Origin: Datisca glomerata
Lineage: Eukaryota; Streptophyta; Magnoliopsida; Cucurbitales; Datiscaceae
Assembly: GCA_003255025.1 (NCBI GenBank)
Contig: QANY01003844.1
Coordinates: 867,652 to 931,651 of the forward strand
Direction: 5' to 3'
DNA: 64,000 nt
Shown: in pieces, positions 22,452-35,235 of the stretch
How positions within the stretch are numbered: position 1 is the stretch's first letter
How the letters are laid out: each line of letters opens with the position of its first letter
Program-made: the position numbers and the translations under genes
The notes under the pieces: generated by a model
Databases searched by the model: none
Seen by the model: the letters and a program-made list of their open reading frames with translations, nothing else
What the model was told of the DNA's origin: nothing

Positions 22452-23475
22452 AAAACATGGTGATGAGTATGATTAGTCATTCTACCTTACTAGAATCACT
22501 TTGGGGATAGGCATTAAAGACATCAACTTATATCCTTAATAGAGTACCAACTAAAGCAGTTTCTCAAACACCTTATGAGCTTTGGATAGGCGGAAGGCTT
22601 TATAGGCTAAATGAAAAGAAATCAGATTCTAAACTAGTGAACAGCTACTTTATTGGTTATTCTGGGCTATCAAGGGACTACAAGTTCTGTGATCCCATAT
22701 TAAAGAATATTTTTGAGACGAGAACTGTAACATTTTTGAGGATGTTGAGTTTGGGGGAGAAGTAAAGTAAGGGGCATTGTCTTTGCGGAGGAATCATCTT
22801 CGATTCCTACTACAGCCACTATTTTCTGTCAGTGGGCAGGTTTTCTTGTCAGTGATCAAGAAGTGGATCCAGAACCACAACAAGACAGTATCGAACAACT
22901 CCCCATTCAAGTTGAGGTCAATGTTCAAGAAGAACAAACTCAACAACCTCAAGATGCAATGCCACTAAGGAGATTCATGAGAGAAATGAGAAGTGCTATT
23001 TTCAGATGATTATGTAATATTTCTCCAAGAAAATGATGAAAAAATAATGAATTGGTGGAAGATGATCCAATCAACTTCCACCAAGCCATGCAAGATATTA
23101 ATTCTCAAAAGTGGATTGAGGCTATGAATGAAGGGTATAAGTTTATGCAAGACAATCAAGTTTGGGATCTTGTCCCGTAACCTGAAGATACGGCCCATTA
23201 GTTATAAACGAATATTTAAAACTAAAAGTGTTTCAAAAGGTAATGCGAAAAGATATAAGGCTTGTCTTATAGCTAAATGTTTTAGTCAAAAGGAAGGCAT
23301 TGACTTTAAAAATACTTTCTCTTCGGTTTCAACGAAAGGCTATATTAGAATAATTATGACGCTTGCTGCATATTTTGATCTTATGTTACATCAGATGGAT
23401 GCAAAAACTGCATTTCTTAATGGAGACATTGATGAAATCATTTATAGGAAAATTTTGCATAATAGACAATATTAG
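22452..23475 (+). pseudogene. Ty1/copia integrase C-part and reverse transcriptase N-part, decayed
   Basis: After the nested insert the integrase resumes with TYILNRVPTKAVSQTPYELW (about 22529-22588) and the FIGYSG motif. A linker follows, then FHQAMQDINSQKWIEAMNEG (about 23081-23135) and the RT start YKACLIAKCFSQKEGIDF. HQMDAKTAFLNGDIDE (23390-23440) is the first catalytic RT block. The frame ends at 23475, before the YxDD block, where other DNA begins. Confidence 0.85.
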
Positions 23476-23935
23476 AATGGGTGTTTTAAGCAATAACATA
23501 TTTTCTATATAATTAGGTATATGGCAAGTTTCTAAAATGGTCAATAATTTTAGATAAAAATGCCCCTCATCTATATATAATGTACTATCTATATTTTTGG
23601 GTAGATCAACTATCTAAAATTGATAGACTTAATTGATATACTCTATAATTAAGAAAACTATAACTAGCAGTTGATTTGAACCGTAATTATAATTATATTT
23701 AATAGCCATCTAAACCATAATTAACATAATCTACAACTTCCACACTCAACTAAGTATTGAATTAAAATCTTAAATAGAATTTAAATTAAATCAATAAAAA
23801 ATCAACAATAAATCAGAGATAATACGATTAATGATATAAACACAAATTTTTTAATAAAATTAAATATGATGCTTATTTTTGTACAAGTATCATATTAAAT
23901 CATTAGTAAATTTGTGTCAGGCTACGTTTACTTGT
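23476..23935. other. AT-rich segment replacing part of copia RT
   Basis: Separates the RT N-part from the RNase H part, so the copia RT core, including the YVDD region, is missing. Composition is AT-rich and unlike the copia flanks. No inverted repeats or target duplication were found. Confidence 0.4.
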
Positions 23936-24733
23936 TAGCTAGTGGAGCCATTTCTTGGAGGAGTTTCAAATAGACACCTATAGTTTCCGCTACCGTGACA
24001 GCAGAATTTGTAGTATGTTATGAGACATTCAATCATGAAAATATGGTTGTGAAACTTTGTCACTAGGCTGTGCATTGTTAAGAACATTGAAAGACCACTA
24101 AAGTTGTATTCGGTAAAAAATCAACAGTTTTATATTCCAACAATAACAGAAACTCATCTAAGTCAAAGTATATTTAGATTAAGTTACTCGTTGTAAAAGA
24201 AAGGGTACATAGTGGTCAGATGTCCATAGAGCATATATGGGACAAACGTCATGATATCAGATCTGCTAACTAAGTGATTACCACCCAAGGTCTTTTACGA
24301 GCACACTACTCATATGGGTGTTATGTTGTTTGAGGATATCATGATTTAGTAAGAGTTTGTTTATTACTTTATGTTGAATTTTATGTATTTGATATTTTCT
24401 GATCAGAAATAAAGTTATTCAGTTCATTTTGCTATGGACATTATGTTGTTATTGACCTCACTAAAATAAAGTGTGACTTGAAAATAGACATGTATAGATC
24501 ACATTGTATGTAATTTTTCATGCTACGCATCCATGATTGATCAATGTCATTTGATTATATTGATATATGTGATCATTGATGAGTTTACTTACAATAAAGG
24601 TAATGAAAACCTCTTGATCCTATGTCAATGGACGAGATTGTTTAGAATATACCTTGTGTTTGAGATAGCAAATTTAGGGAGTCATATAGTTAAACACATT
24701 TATAAGGTTACATATGTGGCCTAGTGAGAGATT
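23936..24733 (+). pseudogene. Ty1/copia RNase H remnant and 3' end
   Basis: SGAISWRSFK, then TVTAEFVVCYETFNHENM and TVLYSNNNRNSSKSKYI (23940-24185) match copia RNase H motifs. VKERVHSGQMSIEHI follows. Further on is non-coding 3' sequence, and the purine stretch AGTGAGAGATTG just before 24734 is the expected polypurine tract and LTR junction. Several stops interrupt the frame. Confidence 0.8.
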
Positions 24734-25053
24734 GTTGAAAAAATTCAACATGCGAGGTCACACATGTAAAATTAAATGTATTGTGCTATATTTGAATAAG
24801 CCTAATTAAAGTGATATAATTAAGAAATTAAAGTTTTAAGGCTTATATGCATAATTATCATGAAATTAATGTGTAGATATCAAAAATGATATTTTAATTT
24901 GTTGAAGGACCAAATTAAAAATATCAGTAGTTATTAAGTGCTAAGTTATTTAAAAGGGGTATGGTCTCCGAATTACATAAACAAGCCAGTTTTCTTTAAA
25001 CCGCTATCTTTATTCTTTCAAGAGAGAACTGTAGAGAAGATTACATAAGCAAA
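24734..25053 (+). mobile_element. 3' LTR of the Ty1/copia element
   Basis: Starts TGTTGAAAAAATTCAACATG directly after the polypurine tract and matches the 5' LTR at 17605. Only about 300 bp align, so it is shorter than the 5' copy. Its far end adjoins the MITE at 25062. Confidence 0.8.
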
Positions 25054-25061
25054 CATTTTGC

Positions 25062-25456
25062 TAGGGGTGTTTAAGGTTCGGTTCGATACTATTGTCGAAC
25101 TGAACATAACTGCTCGTGGAAAAGAATCAAACCGAAAGATTTAGTTTGGTTTGGTTCTTTAGTTTTAGCAATAGTAATAAAAAATAATTTTTTTCAAAAC
25201 ATTTTCAAAGGATATTATTGAAAAAAAATAATATAAAACTAAAATTTTGTTTTCATTCAATTATATATAAAAAATTAAAAAAAATTAAATAAAATTAAAT
25301 TTTTTGATTCGGTCTGGTTTGATTTGAATAATGCCCAAATTTTAAACCGATTGAGCATTCGGTTATTTAATTTCGACGAACCGAACCAAACATATATAAA
25401 AAATTGATTGAATCGATCATTTTCAGTTCGGTTCGATACTAAAATTTTCACCTCCA
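25062..25456. mobile_element. hAT-type MITE (395 bp)
   Basis: Ends are TAGGGGTGTTTAAGGTTCGG on the left and, complemented, TGGAGGTGAAAATTTTAG on the right. Both ends and the centre are rich in GGTTCGGTTCG/AACCGAACC words. Flanks are CATTTTGC (25054-25061) and TATTTTGC (25457-25464), an 8 bp duplication with one mismatch. No coding. Confidence 0.75.
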
Positions 25457-25464
25457 TATTTTGC

Positions 25465-26547
25465 AATATTGTAAAAAGGAAAGGCAAGATGTCGTTATCA
25501 TTTATTTAATAGATATTAATTTTTCTGCATTTTTGAACGGCATAGAATAACGGGTGCAACATTTATTGAAAAGACCACCTTCCTATCTAAGCTAGTCACT
25601 AGTCCTGGCCCAACTCTGAGCCCACTAACAACCACCGATTAAACCTATAAACTGTTCTTGCTAGTTGCTTCGTTCTTCAGACTCATATTCCCTTTTTGTC
25701 TTTTCCAATCTGTTAAGAGAAATGTCAAAAACCCATCAGCTTAAAAAAAGATCTAGACAGAGAAACACTATAATTCCTACCTTTTCCCTCCATGCATTTA
25801 CATGCATCTCTCTATCTCTCATCTATGGCAATATTGGGTCTCTCCAAAAACGCCAATCCCCAACACTGACCCTAACTAGACTTCTATCCACACTTTTCTC
25901 CCTTAAATCTTTCACCTACCACACCCTTTAACCATCTATAGTAACCCCATTTAATTGTAGTTAATGAAAGTTGTTAATAAATGATAAATGATGCTAATGT
26001 CAGAGGAGGAGAGAATCACAAGGGGTGCAAAAATTAGAGTATGGTGCATATAAGGGCAAACCTTCCTTTCGTTTTCACTAGCTAGCTAGCTCTTCAGTTA
26101 TTATTGTCATTTCTATAATTACTTTTGGCTTTGAGAACTGTGCTTAGTTGCCTTGTTGTTCTATTTTGTTGATATGTTTTCCTTAGCATTTCCACAAACA
26201 CAGGGTGGGAGTGGGAAGTCCTTATATTTCTTGCTTTGCTTCTGTGTTTTCTCCATTTCCGTTTTCTCATCCAACATTTTTTGGACTTTTCCTTGTTCTT
26301 TTCTATCTGGGTTTTCTTTTTGATTTTCTCAAACTCGTCCTTTGATTTTTCTTTCTAGTAGTTTCTCTGTTCCATTGCTTTTACGTTCCTTCCTTGCTTT
26401 CCCACTAAAAAAAGAAACACTTTCAAGCCATTCTAATCCAATCCAAGCTCTCCATTCTTCTTCTGTTTCTCCATGTCCTTGTTCTGCATAAGTTTTTTTT
26501 AACCAATAATTTCTAACTGGGTATTGACAGTTTTGGTTGTAATCACA
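25465..26547. other. Upstream region of the PII-2-like gene
   Basis: Mixed and pyrimidine-rich DNA with no gene motif. A CTAGCTAGCTAGCTC stretch lies at about 26078. The promoter and leader of the LRR gene must lie in this kilobase, but no TATA box can be assigned with confidence. Confidence 0.4.
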
Positions 26548-28643
26548 ATGAGGAGTTTCAATGCCATCAGTCAAGCGGCTTTTGTTATCTTCATCATTTG
26601 TTTGAGTGGTTGGTGTCATGGAGAAAGTGAGTTTGATGGAGCTCCAATGGAGAAAGCAGAGCAAGAAGCTCTGTACACTGCCATACAAGGCTTTGTGGGT
26701 AATTGGTGGAATGGCTCAGATCTCTATCCAGATCCCTGTGGGTGGACTCCAATACAGGTATTCCCCTTCTCTTCTTCTTGTATCCCTACTTCTCTGCACC
26801 ATCATTATATAGCGATATGTCCAAACAGCTTACTTTTTCTTATCATTGATACATGGACCAGTACTGTTGCATTCATAGCCACGAGTCATTAGTTGTAAAT
26901 TAATTAATTAATTAATTAATTAGTTAATTGAGATGCTAGAATGTTTAATCATATAGTTTTATGGTACTATATTAGCTGATAAATGGTTTTTTTTTTCATT
27001 ATCATGAAATTGTTTTTAGTGATATGGAAGTTCAAATTCTTTCTTAAAAATGCACTTGAGACTTGTATTTGGATTGGGATAGAAGAAATATGGTCTATAT
27101 ATATAATGTATCATATGGGGCCTGAAATTTACTGTTTACATACAAACTTCAATGATATTACCAGCTTTCTTCCCAGTGTCAGACTTGCTTAGCCTACATT
27201 GGGCTGTGGGGACTGATCAAGTACAGATGGCCAGAAATAGGACGTGGCAAGTTTAAATCCTTCGTTTTTCTAACTAGAAAATCCTAAGTTTCTTTTTCAT
27301 AAATGTAAAATGACCATTTATTTTCTGATACATTTCTCCATGGTTCTTAATGTCCAATATAGTACACTGCTTCTACAATTGCAAATTTAGTCTCATATTT
27401 CTTACGGTTGACATGTATTATTATTTTTCTTCAGGGTGTCTCTTGTGATATCTTTGATGGGTTTTGGTATATCACTGCTCTAAATATTGGACCAATTCAT
27501 GACAACTCTCTTGTATGTGACGCAAATGTGGAATTTAGACCTCAAGTGTTTGAGCTGAAGCACCTGAAAACTCTTTCTTTCTTCAATTGCTTTGTCTCAC
27601 CCAAAAAACACCCTCTATCTATTCCAACCAGTAACTGGGACAAACTTGCTGGCAGCCTGGAAACACTTGAATTCAGATCAAACCCTGGTCTCATTGGTCA
27701 AATCCCAACTAGCTTCACTGACCTGATAAACCTCCAATCTTTAATCTTGTTAGAGAATGGATTAGTGGGTCAGTTACCAAAAAATATAGGCAACTTAATC
27801 AATTTGAAGAGGCTAGTTCTTGCTGGAAATAGGCTAATGGGTCAGATTCCAGTTAGTGTTGGTCAACTAACTCAGCTGTTAATCCTTGACTTAAGTAGAA
27901 ATTCACTGTCTGGCCCTCTGCCACTAAGTATTGGAAGTTTGACTTCCCTTTTGAAGCTTGATTTGAGTAACAATCAATTAGAAGGGAAGCTTCCAAGTGA
28001 GATTAGTAACATAAAAGGCTTGACCCTTTTGGATTTTAGCAATAACGAGTTTACTGGCGGACTGAGAAAGTCACTTGAAGAGATGAATTCCTTGGAAGAA
28101 ATGGTTCTTTCCAACAACCCAATAGGTGGAGAATTAAAGAGCCTAGAATGGAAAAAGCTACAGAATTTGGTTATTTTAGACCTCTCTAATATTGGTTTGA
28201 AAGGAGAAATCCCTGATTCCATTTCTGGTTTAAAAAAGCTAAGGTTTTTGGGTCTGAATGATAACAACCTTACAGGAAACCTCTCACCAAAGCTTTCAAC
28301 TTTGCCATCTGTTAGTGCATTTTACCTAAATGGAAACAACTTGAGTGGGGAGCTTCAATTCTCTGAAAGCTTTTATCAGAAAATGGGTAGACGTTTTGGG
28401 GCTTGGAATAACCCAAATCTGTGTTACCCGAAAACACTGATGCCACCAAATAATGCACTACTTGGGGTCAAACCATGCCAATCACAAGTCAATTCAAACT
28501 CAAAATTGAACGTTTGGAATTTGAATCAGAATACTCAGTTCTCAATCTCCATGGGGGTATCAAACTTTAGCTTTGTTGGGTTTTGGTGGGTTTTTCTAGT
28601 AGAGTCATTATTGATGGTTTTAATATCTAATAGATATTTATAG
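26548..28643 (+). CDS. PII-2: PIRIFORMOSPORA INDICA-INSENSITIVE PROTEIN 2-type leucine-rich repeat protein
   Basis: Secreted or cell-surface LRR protein without a kinase domain. The named Arabidopsis member is required for growth promotion by a root endophytic fungus; the role here is inferred from family likeness. Two exons, 26548-26757 and 27435-28643, join in phase 0 across a GT-AG intron to give 472 aa, close to the family length. Residues 1-25 are a signal peptide (AAFVIFIICLSGWCHG). Then come the conserved segment DPCGWTPIQGVSCDIFDGFW (63-82, spanning the splice) and a Cys pair region. About ten LRRs of 24 residues (LxxLxLxxNxLxGxIP) span 145-382. A Cys pair follows (NPNLCYP ... KPCQS). 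The last ~25 residues are hydrophobic (FSFVGFWWVFLVESLLMVLI), a membrane anchor or GPI-type signal. The start is the first in-frame ATG giving a clean signal peptide. Confidence 0.93.
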
Positions 28644-28843
28644 TAATAAGAAAGCAGTATTTGAAGGTTTCAAATATTCTCTTTGGAAGTTTTCTTCCTT
28701 GTTAGCTTCCTTTTTCTTTCCCTTATTATCAATTTGGCTGACATCTTTAGCATAAATGTTGATAGCTTTTTTTGTATAACATCTTTTGTTAACAGCTCAT
28801 GTTTTTAATTAGTCCTTGATGTGTATATATTAGTTCATAGTTG

Positions 28844-28848
<5 letters not shown>

Positions 28849-28903
<55 letters not shown>
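28849..28903. repeat. (CT)n microsatellite downstream of PII-2
   Basis: 55 bp of uninterrupted CT, about 205 bp after the LRR gene stop codon, in or just beyond its 3' UTR. Confidence 0.95.
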
Positions 28904-28906
<3 letters not shown>

Positions 28907-30410
28907 AAAGCACAAAGAACAACAAAGGAAAGAAGAAGCTCTGTCCCATTCCCTATAATGCAATTTTAGATTCCTCTCCCTACAGAGATGGCAAAATTCC
29001 ATGTCGACTTGGGTTTAAGAAATAGAGATACTAGAAAAGAAAAGAGGGACAGAAAGCAACATAGAAGCAACACAACGAAATTTAGAAAAAGAAACCAATG
29101 AAGTAGAAAAAAATCGATAAATCATTCTCGGTCTTAATTATTTGGACACTCCTTTAATTTTATAACTTATACAAACATTCTTTCTAGTTTCATTATAACC
29201 AACACATAACTTCAAAGTATAGAAAAGTGAAGTGGAATGATTCAAAGAGACATGAGAAGAAGATCAAATAATTGAACTGAACACCTTGAAGTTGTCCTTT
29301 GCAAGTAACCGTGTAGTTTCATTATAGTTACAGGTGAAGGAAACTTACGTAACCAAATTAAATGACAGGAATATCTGCAGGGGAAGAAGGGAATGACTTA
29401 ATAAATTGGATAAGTGGGGTATCAGGGTTAGTTCTTGTTTCAATCAATAGGCATGCCTCTTGGCAGCTGTTATTCTTAATATCTTGAAAGGGAAAGAAGG
29501 GTTGGTTTTTGACGTTTTAGCCTTCTCAATATAGGCTCTGTTCTTAAAAAATATGGGTAGAATTGTAGCTTGTCACCATTCTTTTATGGGTTTTTTTTCC
29601 AATAAAGATGATTATGAGGCTTAATATTTAATTAATTACATTTTCATTTTCTCCCATTTAATATTCTGAAAAATGGAATATTGGGAAAATATTGCTGGGT
29701 GAAAGTATTCAGAAGTGTAAATTTAAATGTTTGATAGCATTTCTAAAATCTAAAATGAATTGAAACTAAAATATATTTGTTTGAAAAATGAGAGGAATAA
29801 TTCGAAGGATTGATTTAGGATATGTATCATCTTCTTCTTAAATTAGAATGTGCGCATTTTCAGTAATTTGAGATGTCGTCTATTAGTCTTGTTACATTTA
29901 AATTGATTGAAAATATCATGGACGTTGAAAAATATTAAGTAGGACTTTAATCTAACTGCGAAAAGAAGTAAGTACATGCCTAATTAACGTTACCATAGAT
30001 TTTTCTTAGAATTATACTCAAGAGAATAAAAATTAATACTGACTATGAAGATAGATTGAATTTTATCTCTGTATAGCCTTCTTCTATGACCGACATGTTG
30101 GAACAATAGAGAATTCCTTCTTCATGAAATATTAAATTTTATGCTTAGTATTTGAAAATAGAAATTTTGTTCTTTCCAACCTTTGGAATGAAAAATGGTG
30201 TTGAGTTTCACTCAAACGGATTCCTCTATTGTCGTTCCTTTAAGAATGACAGGACAATTCTTAAATTTAAGGGTTCAATATGTTTTTAGATGGTCCCGAT
30301 CGAGGTAAATGAAAAATATAAAAATAAAAATACAGGTTTTCTTATTGTTTTAATTCAGGCATATCTAAAAGAGTAGAACTTATAGTCCATGTCTTCAAGA
30401 GTGTCTTTTA
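28904..30410. other. Intergenic, no gene seen
   Basis: AT-rich DNA with no open frame of interest on either strand and no recognisable element ends. Confidence 0.4.
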
Positions 30411-31149
30411 CTAGGGATGACAATTAATGAGTTTGAGTAGGGTATCAATATTAGTAATGTTCATACATAGACAATTTAAAAAAAACATAAAAAATGATCA
30501 CAAGTATAAAAAATCTAAAAAACAGCCAATTGATATGATTTTTGAAAAAAATAGACATTCACACGCAAGAAACATTTCCGTCCACACGCACCATTTTCTT
30601 CAAATTTTAATAGTTTATATAATATATATACAATACATATTATACTTTATATATATATAGTTTATATTATATAAATTTTATGGATAAAATTTAAAATTCT
30701 GTTGGCGTGGAGAATGATTTTGCGCCGAATTTTCACTTTTTTTAGTAGTTAGAATGACTATTTTCTATATTTATTTTATTTTTGGTCTATATTTTTCTTA
30801 AAAATAGTCTATTCTTGATGTTTACCTGTAGTTATGAGTATACACATGTTAATTTCTTATTGTCTATACACAACCCATACTCATGCTAAATTAAATGGGT
30901 AGGTGTGAGTAACACCTATTAAAATATGGGTACCCAATGTGTAATATTTTTCTCTTTTTTATTTGAAACTAAATGAATATTCTTTATTTTTTTTCTATTC
31001 AACCAACAATTTAATTTTCATGATTCACTTCTCTATCTTCATCGAACTATGACCATGGAGATCAATAGTTCTATTAAAATTACTCTCACTCTCAATTGAT
31101 AGGCTGAACAATAATTTACATCATAAATAGCTTAAATTAGAAATTAAGG

Positions 31150-31590
31150 TGATGAAATTGTTTGATAAACCTAAAAAAATTGATGAATTTTAGCTTGGTT
31201 AATCAATTATAAAATTGACGATTCAGTTAGTGCGGTTGTATGATTTTCAATTATAAACTGACGATCTAATTTAATTGTAAAATTAAGGAGCTATAGTTTG
31301 GTTATTCGATTATATAATTGATGATCTAGTTTGGTTTGATTATAAAATTGATGAAGTTTAGTTCCGTCTTATTATAGAATTGATGAATTTTAGTGTTCTT
31401 CAAATGTTAAATTGATGAACTTTGGTTCAATTCGACTATAAAATTGATGAATGTTATTGTTATTCGATTGTAACATTGATAAATTATGGTTCGATGCAAT
31501 TATGAAACTGATAATTTTTAGTTTGACTATTCAATTTATGATTTAGTTTAGTTCAATAATAAAATTATAAAATTGATAAACTTCAGTTGC
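31150..31590. repeat. Diverged minisatellite, period roughly 35-60 bp
   Basis: The consensus ATTATAAAATTGATGAA plus TTTAGTTYGGTT recurs about ten times with variable spacing across this stretch. Units are strongly diverged, so the array is old. Confidence 0.6.
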
Positions 31591-32332
31591 CAATCATGAG
31601 CGAAATTTGAGTCACAACACATATTTCATTATATATATTATTGTCTTTAGGAGAATCATCGAATATTGAGAAAATGCCTTAATCAGAGTTGCGTGGGAAG
31701 TAGAGCTAGAATTTTTTAGAATAAATGGGTACCCAATGAGTATCGGGTATTATTCATACCCTAGCCATTCATAATAGGTAAAAAGTTCAAAAATTATAGC
31801 ATTCAACCACTTTAGTAGGGTGCTATAATTTCTTTAACCATTATTAAAACTAATTAAGTTAATAACGAAGTTAGTTTGACCATAATTCTATATTCACACT
31901 CCATCATTCTATAATAAAATATTAATATATTTATTATATATTAAATAAATGATTAAAAATAGCCATGTGTAATTTATAAGTAATATTTAGATTTTTAAAA
32001 AATGAACCCAATTATTCTTTAACAAACTTTAAAAAAAATCTTTCAATTTTCATATCTAAATAAAAAGAAATTGTGAGACTAATAATACCAAAAAATGGTA
32101 GGACAAAAAATACATACATGAGATATATAAAAATATATGATTAACACTAATAATATAAAAAATAGATTTAAAACATTGATCATATGACAAAAAATTGGAA
32201 TAATATGAATTATGTAATTATTTTAATTTATTGGTCCATTTTATTTCTATAAATACTTATGTAATTAATGTAAAATTATCTCTAACTATTTTTCCTATAA
32301 TTATTCATATATTTTTTTCATTATTTTTAAAG

Positions 32333-32610
32333 GATGGAGCAGTCCCTCTCTTTAGGAAAATTAGTTGTGATTTTTAGAAAAAATATAAATTTATTAATAA
32401 AATAAATAAATATAAATTCAGAATAACTGGATATTTTTTGAACGTAGACATATTTTTTGTTTTAAGTTCTATAAGTTTTTCACTAAATGCATATTTTTCA
32501 AACGATGGAGCAATTTTTTTATTTTTAGGGAAATTACTAGTGATTTTTAAGTAAATATGTGTATGTTAATCAAATAAATAAATATAAATTTAGAGTAAAT
32601 ATATTGCAAA
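32333..32610. repeat. Diverged direct repeat (~170 bp apart)
   Basis: GATGGAGCA, then a TTAGGRAAATTA block, GTGATTTTTA and AAATAAATAAATATAAATT occur in the same order from 32335 and again from 32504. No coding. Confidence 0.55.
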
Positions 32611-33345
32611 CTATTTTTGACAATATATTTACATAATTTTGTTTAGATAAGTAAATATATATATCTATATGAAATTATTTACGTAAAGATTGTTATAGCT
32701 ATTTACGAATATATCATAATTATTTTAGTAAATTTATCAAAACATTCATCATTACCTTGATATAGTTATTTACACAGATGACATTAAAGATTATTAACAA
32801 TAATATTTAGCAGTATCGATTAATACATATTAATTATATAATGAAAATAATAAAAGTATAGATTAATATCCAAAAATATGTAATTTTATTGTTTCTATAG
32901 AAATAGTAGTAAAAACTTATTATTTATAATTAAGTAGGTATATATGAAAATAATTAAAATATTTATTATTTATAATTAAAGATAATAATCTAATTCTTTA
33001 ATTTTTAAGTAACTTAAAATGGATAAATCTTTTCTATAATTTAAAATTAAAAAATAATTTAGTTATTTAATTATGATAAATGATAATTAATAAATGTAGC
33101 TGATGGAGTATTATAGTAAATGTATTTTGTAATTTGTTGACTTTTTCTAAAACAGTTATTTTTCTAGTTAGTATTATTATTGACTATTTAACAAAATAAA
33201 TTGGTATATTTGCTTAAAATCCCCTAAAATTACTCACCGATAAAAATCAATACCCGTTTATAACATTTTAAACTCACCCATTAAGTCAAAATAACCGCAA
33301 GTATTTTTTCAGAATTTTTTTTTCTCCACGAGTATTTTTGCCAGT

Positions 33346-33690
33346 CCTACCCTCTATCATTCCTTTATCAACTACAGAAGATCCTTGTCTAGTTTCACTT
33401 AGCCTAACGTGTTTTTTGATTAAAAAAGTTCTCATGATTTTTTTATTTGAACAAAAACAAAGTGAACAAGATTAAAGAGGTCTCCTGTTATTCCTTAATC
33501 CTTACAGTCACTTTTTCATTTTGAATCAAACTATTAATGCTACTTGGTAACAAACCATATCAACGGTATTCCTACTCTGATCAATATCATATTTGGCTAT
33601 AGCATCAAACATCGGAATTAAATTTCACATTTACCTAATTCAGATTACAAACAAAGGTTTGGCTGAACTTTCTTCTCACTTCCAACATAA
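33346..33690. other. Intergenic, no gene seen
   Basis: No element or open frame was recognised between the AT-rich stretch and the LINE remains. Confidence 0.3.
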
Positions 33691-33699
33691 GATTATTCA

Positions 33700-34042
33700 A
33701 TTTTCAGTCTGAACAGCCTTTCTCTTTAAGCCACCCAGCAATCACCTTTGCATCAGATTCTAACAAGACTGAATTCCAGCCAAAATTTTCAGCAGTAAGC
33801 ATAATAGCTAAAATCACTCCATGATCTACATTTACAGCAAACACAATTTAACCAGGACAACTAAGAACATCTGCATCAAAGTTCCTAGCAATATTGCTCT
33901 GGTGCAATCCAACTTCCTGTTCTGGTGCATTTATCACAGCAATATTGCTGTCAATTGTTTCATTATCAAACAACAATCGCTCCCTCCTTCTATTTGCTGC
34001 TATAAACTCCAACCAGGTCTTATTTTCCATCATAAGAGTCAA
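33700..34042 (-). pseudogene. LINE RNase H-like remnant
   Basis: Read on the minus strand: KTWLEFIAANRRRE upstream, then the VDHGVILAIMLTAENFGWNSVLLESDAKVI type motif order (33730-33830), typical of the RVT_3 domain ending plant LINE ORF2. Stops and frame changes are present. Confidence 0.6.
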
Positions 34043-34200
34043 AATTACCTACCTGTGAGATATATTTTAACTAAGAGGAAGATTACTCAAGAACCAGTTT
34101 GTCCAATTTTCGGTCATAAAAAGGAGACTGTTCACCACTGGCTTGTAGGGTGTCATTGGTTTGGGGAAGGAGAACCAGTGTTTGGATTCCGATTTTGGTC
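34042..34200 (+). pseudogene. Inverted LINE zf-RVT fragment
   Basis: The + strand reads RYILTKRKITQEPVCPIFGH then KETVHHWLVGCHWFG: a C-x2-(F/C) ... H-x4-C pattern of the zf-RVT region. The neighbouring LINE pieces are on the minus strand, so this part has been inverted or comes from another copy. Confidence 0.5.
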
Positions 34201-34619
34201 AGTGGGCTCAAAATTGATCGAGGAGCTTTTAAGACATTCTTCCTTACAATATCTTTCCCAATCCATAAGCTTTTCTATGCCCAAGAACTGTTTTAACAGC
34301 TTTTGCATTAAGAAAATCACCATCAGTAAACTATAAGCTTCTAAGTAATCTCAAACAAAGGCTGTTAGGATTCTCAAGGATAAAAAAACCATGCTTGTTT
34401 TGCTAAAAAAGCAGCACTATAATCCTTTACATCCGTGAAGCCCACCCAAGCCTCCAATTTCCTTCCTTCTATTTGCTATCTCCTTAGAGCACCGCCTGAT
34501 TCACATTTGTTCACATTCTTCAGACCACCAAAATTTTAGGATGGCAGATCGCAGCTTAGACCACACTTTCTTAGGAAGCTTAAAAGTACATATTACATAA
34601 CTGGCAAGAGCTTAAGCCA

Positions 34620-35235
34620 CTAATTTCAGCAAGATTTCTTGACTCCCCATAGATAAGAGATCGACTTTCCAAGTAACTGCTCTTGAATCCATTCTCTCCC
34701 GTAAGGTTGCAAGAAAACCCTAATAGGATTCCTTTTTGCTAGAAAAAGGGTTCTGTGGATAGAAGCCAGCTCCTCCTTCTTGCTATTGCTTACATTCCCA
34801 TTGTACCAGATACAACTTTTATCAAGATTCACCCTTTGATTTGAAGCTTTACAACATTTAGTAATGCATTTCTTCAGATAATAAAAAGATCTCAATTCAG
34901 CTTCAGCAATAAAAAGATTATCTTCTGTAAAAAACAGATGTGAAATAGCTGGACTATTTCTTCTTAGATATATGGTTTGATCTCCCAATCCATCAAAGCT
35001 TATTTATACATGTTAAGAGGCATTCTGCAATCAAGATAAACAGATAAGGGGAGAGAGAGGATCTTCTTGTCTAAGTCCTCTCTTTGGACCGATAGTCACT
35101 CTGAGGTTTCCATTCACCTGAATCTTGCATTGGACAATAGTTACACAAGTCATCAACCAAGCCACAACTTTAGCATGCAAACCCATTCTTAGCAATATAT
35201 TATGATATAAAAGCTCCAGCTCACCCTGTCATATG
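34620..35235 (-). pseudogene. LINE (L1-type) reverse transcriptase remnant
   Basis: The minus strand reads LLRMGLHAKVVAWLMTCVTI, VNGNLRVTIGPKRGLRQEDP and LSPYLFILIAECLL (about 35200-35010). After a frame change come SPAISHLFFTEDNLFIAEAE and SNQRVNLDKSCI. These are the ordered L1 RT motifs; the catalytic FADD block appears as FTED. It cannot encode an active enzyme. Confidence 0.85.

Larger units (their letters stand above)
30411..33345. mobile_element. Tentative AT-rich element or nested repeats
   Basis: The left edge TAGGGATGACAAT and the right edge TTTTGCCAGTCCTA (complement TAGGACTGGCAAAA) resemble the ends of common plant hAT-like elements. No matching 8 bp target duplication was found, and the interior is non-coding and very AT-rich. 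Words such as GGGTACCCAATG recur at about 30928 and 31727. It may be several diverged elements rather than one. Confidence 0.25.

Noticed and set aside
31150..31590. CRISPR-like array
   Set aside because: Repeats are diverged, spacing varies and there are no unique spacers; it is an old minisatellite in a eukaryotic genome.
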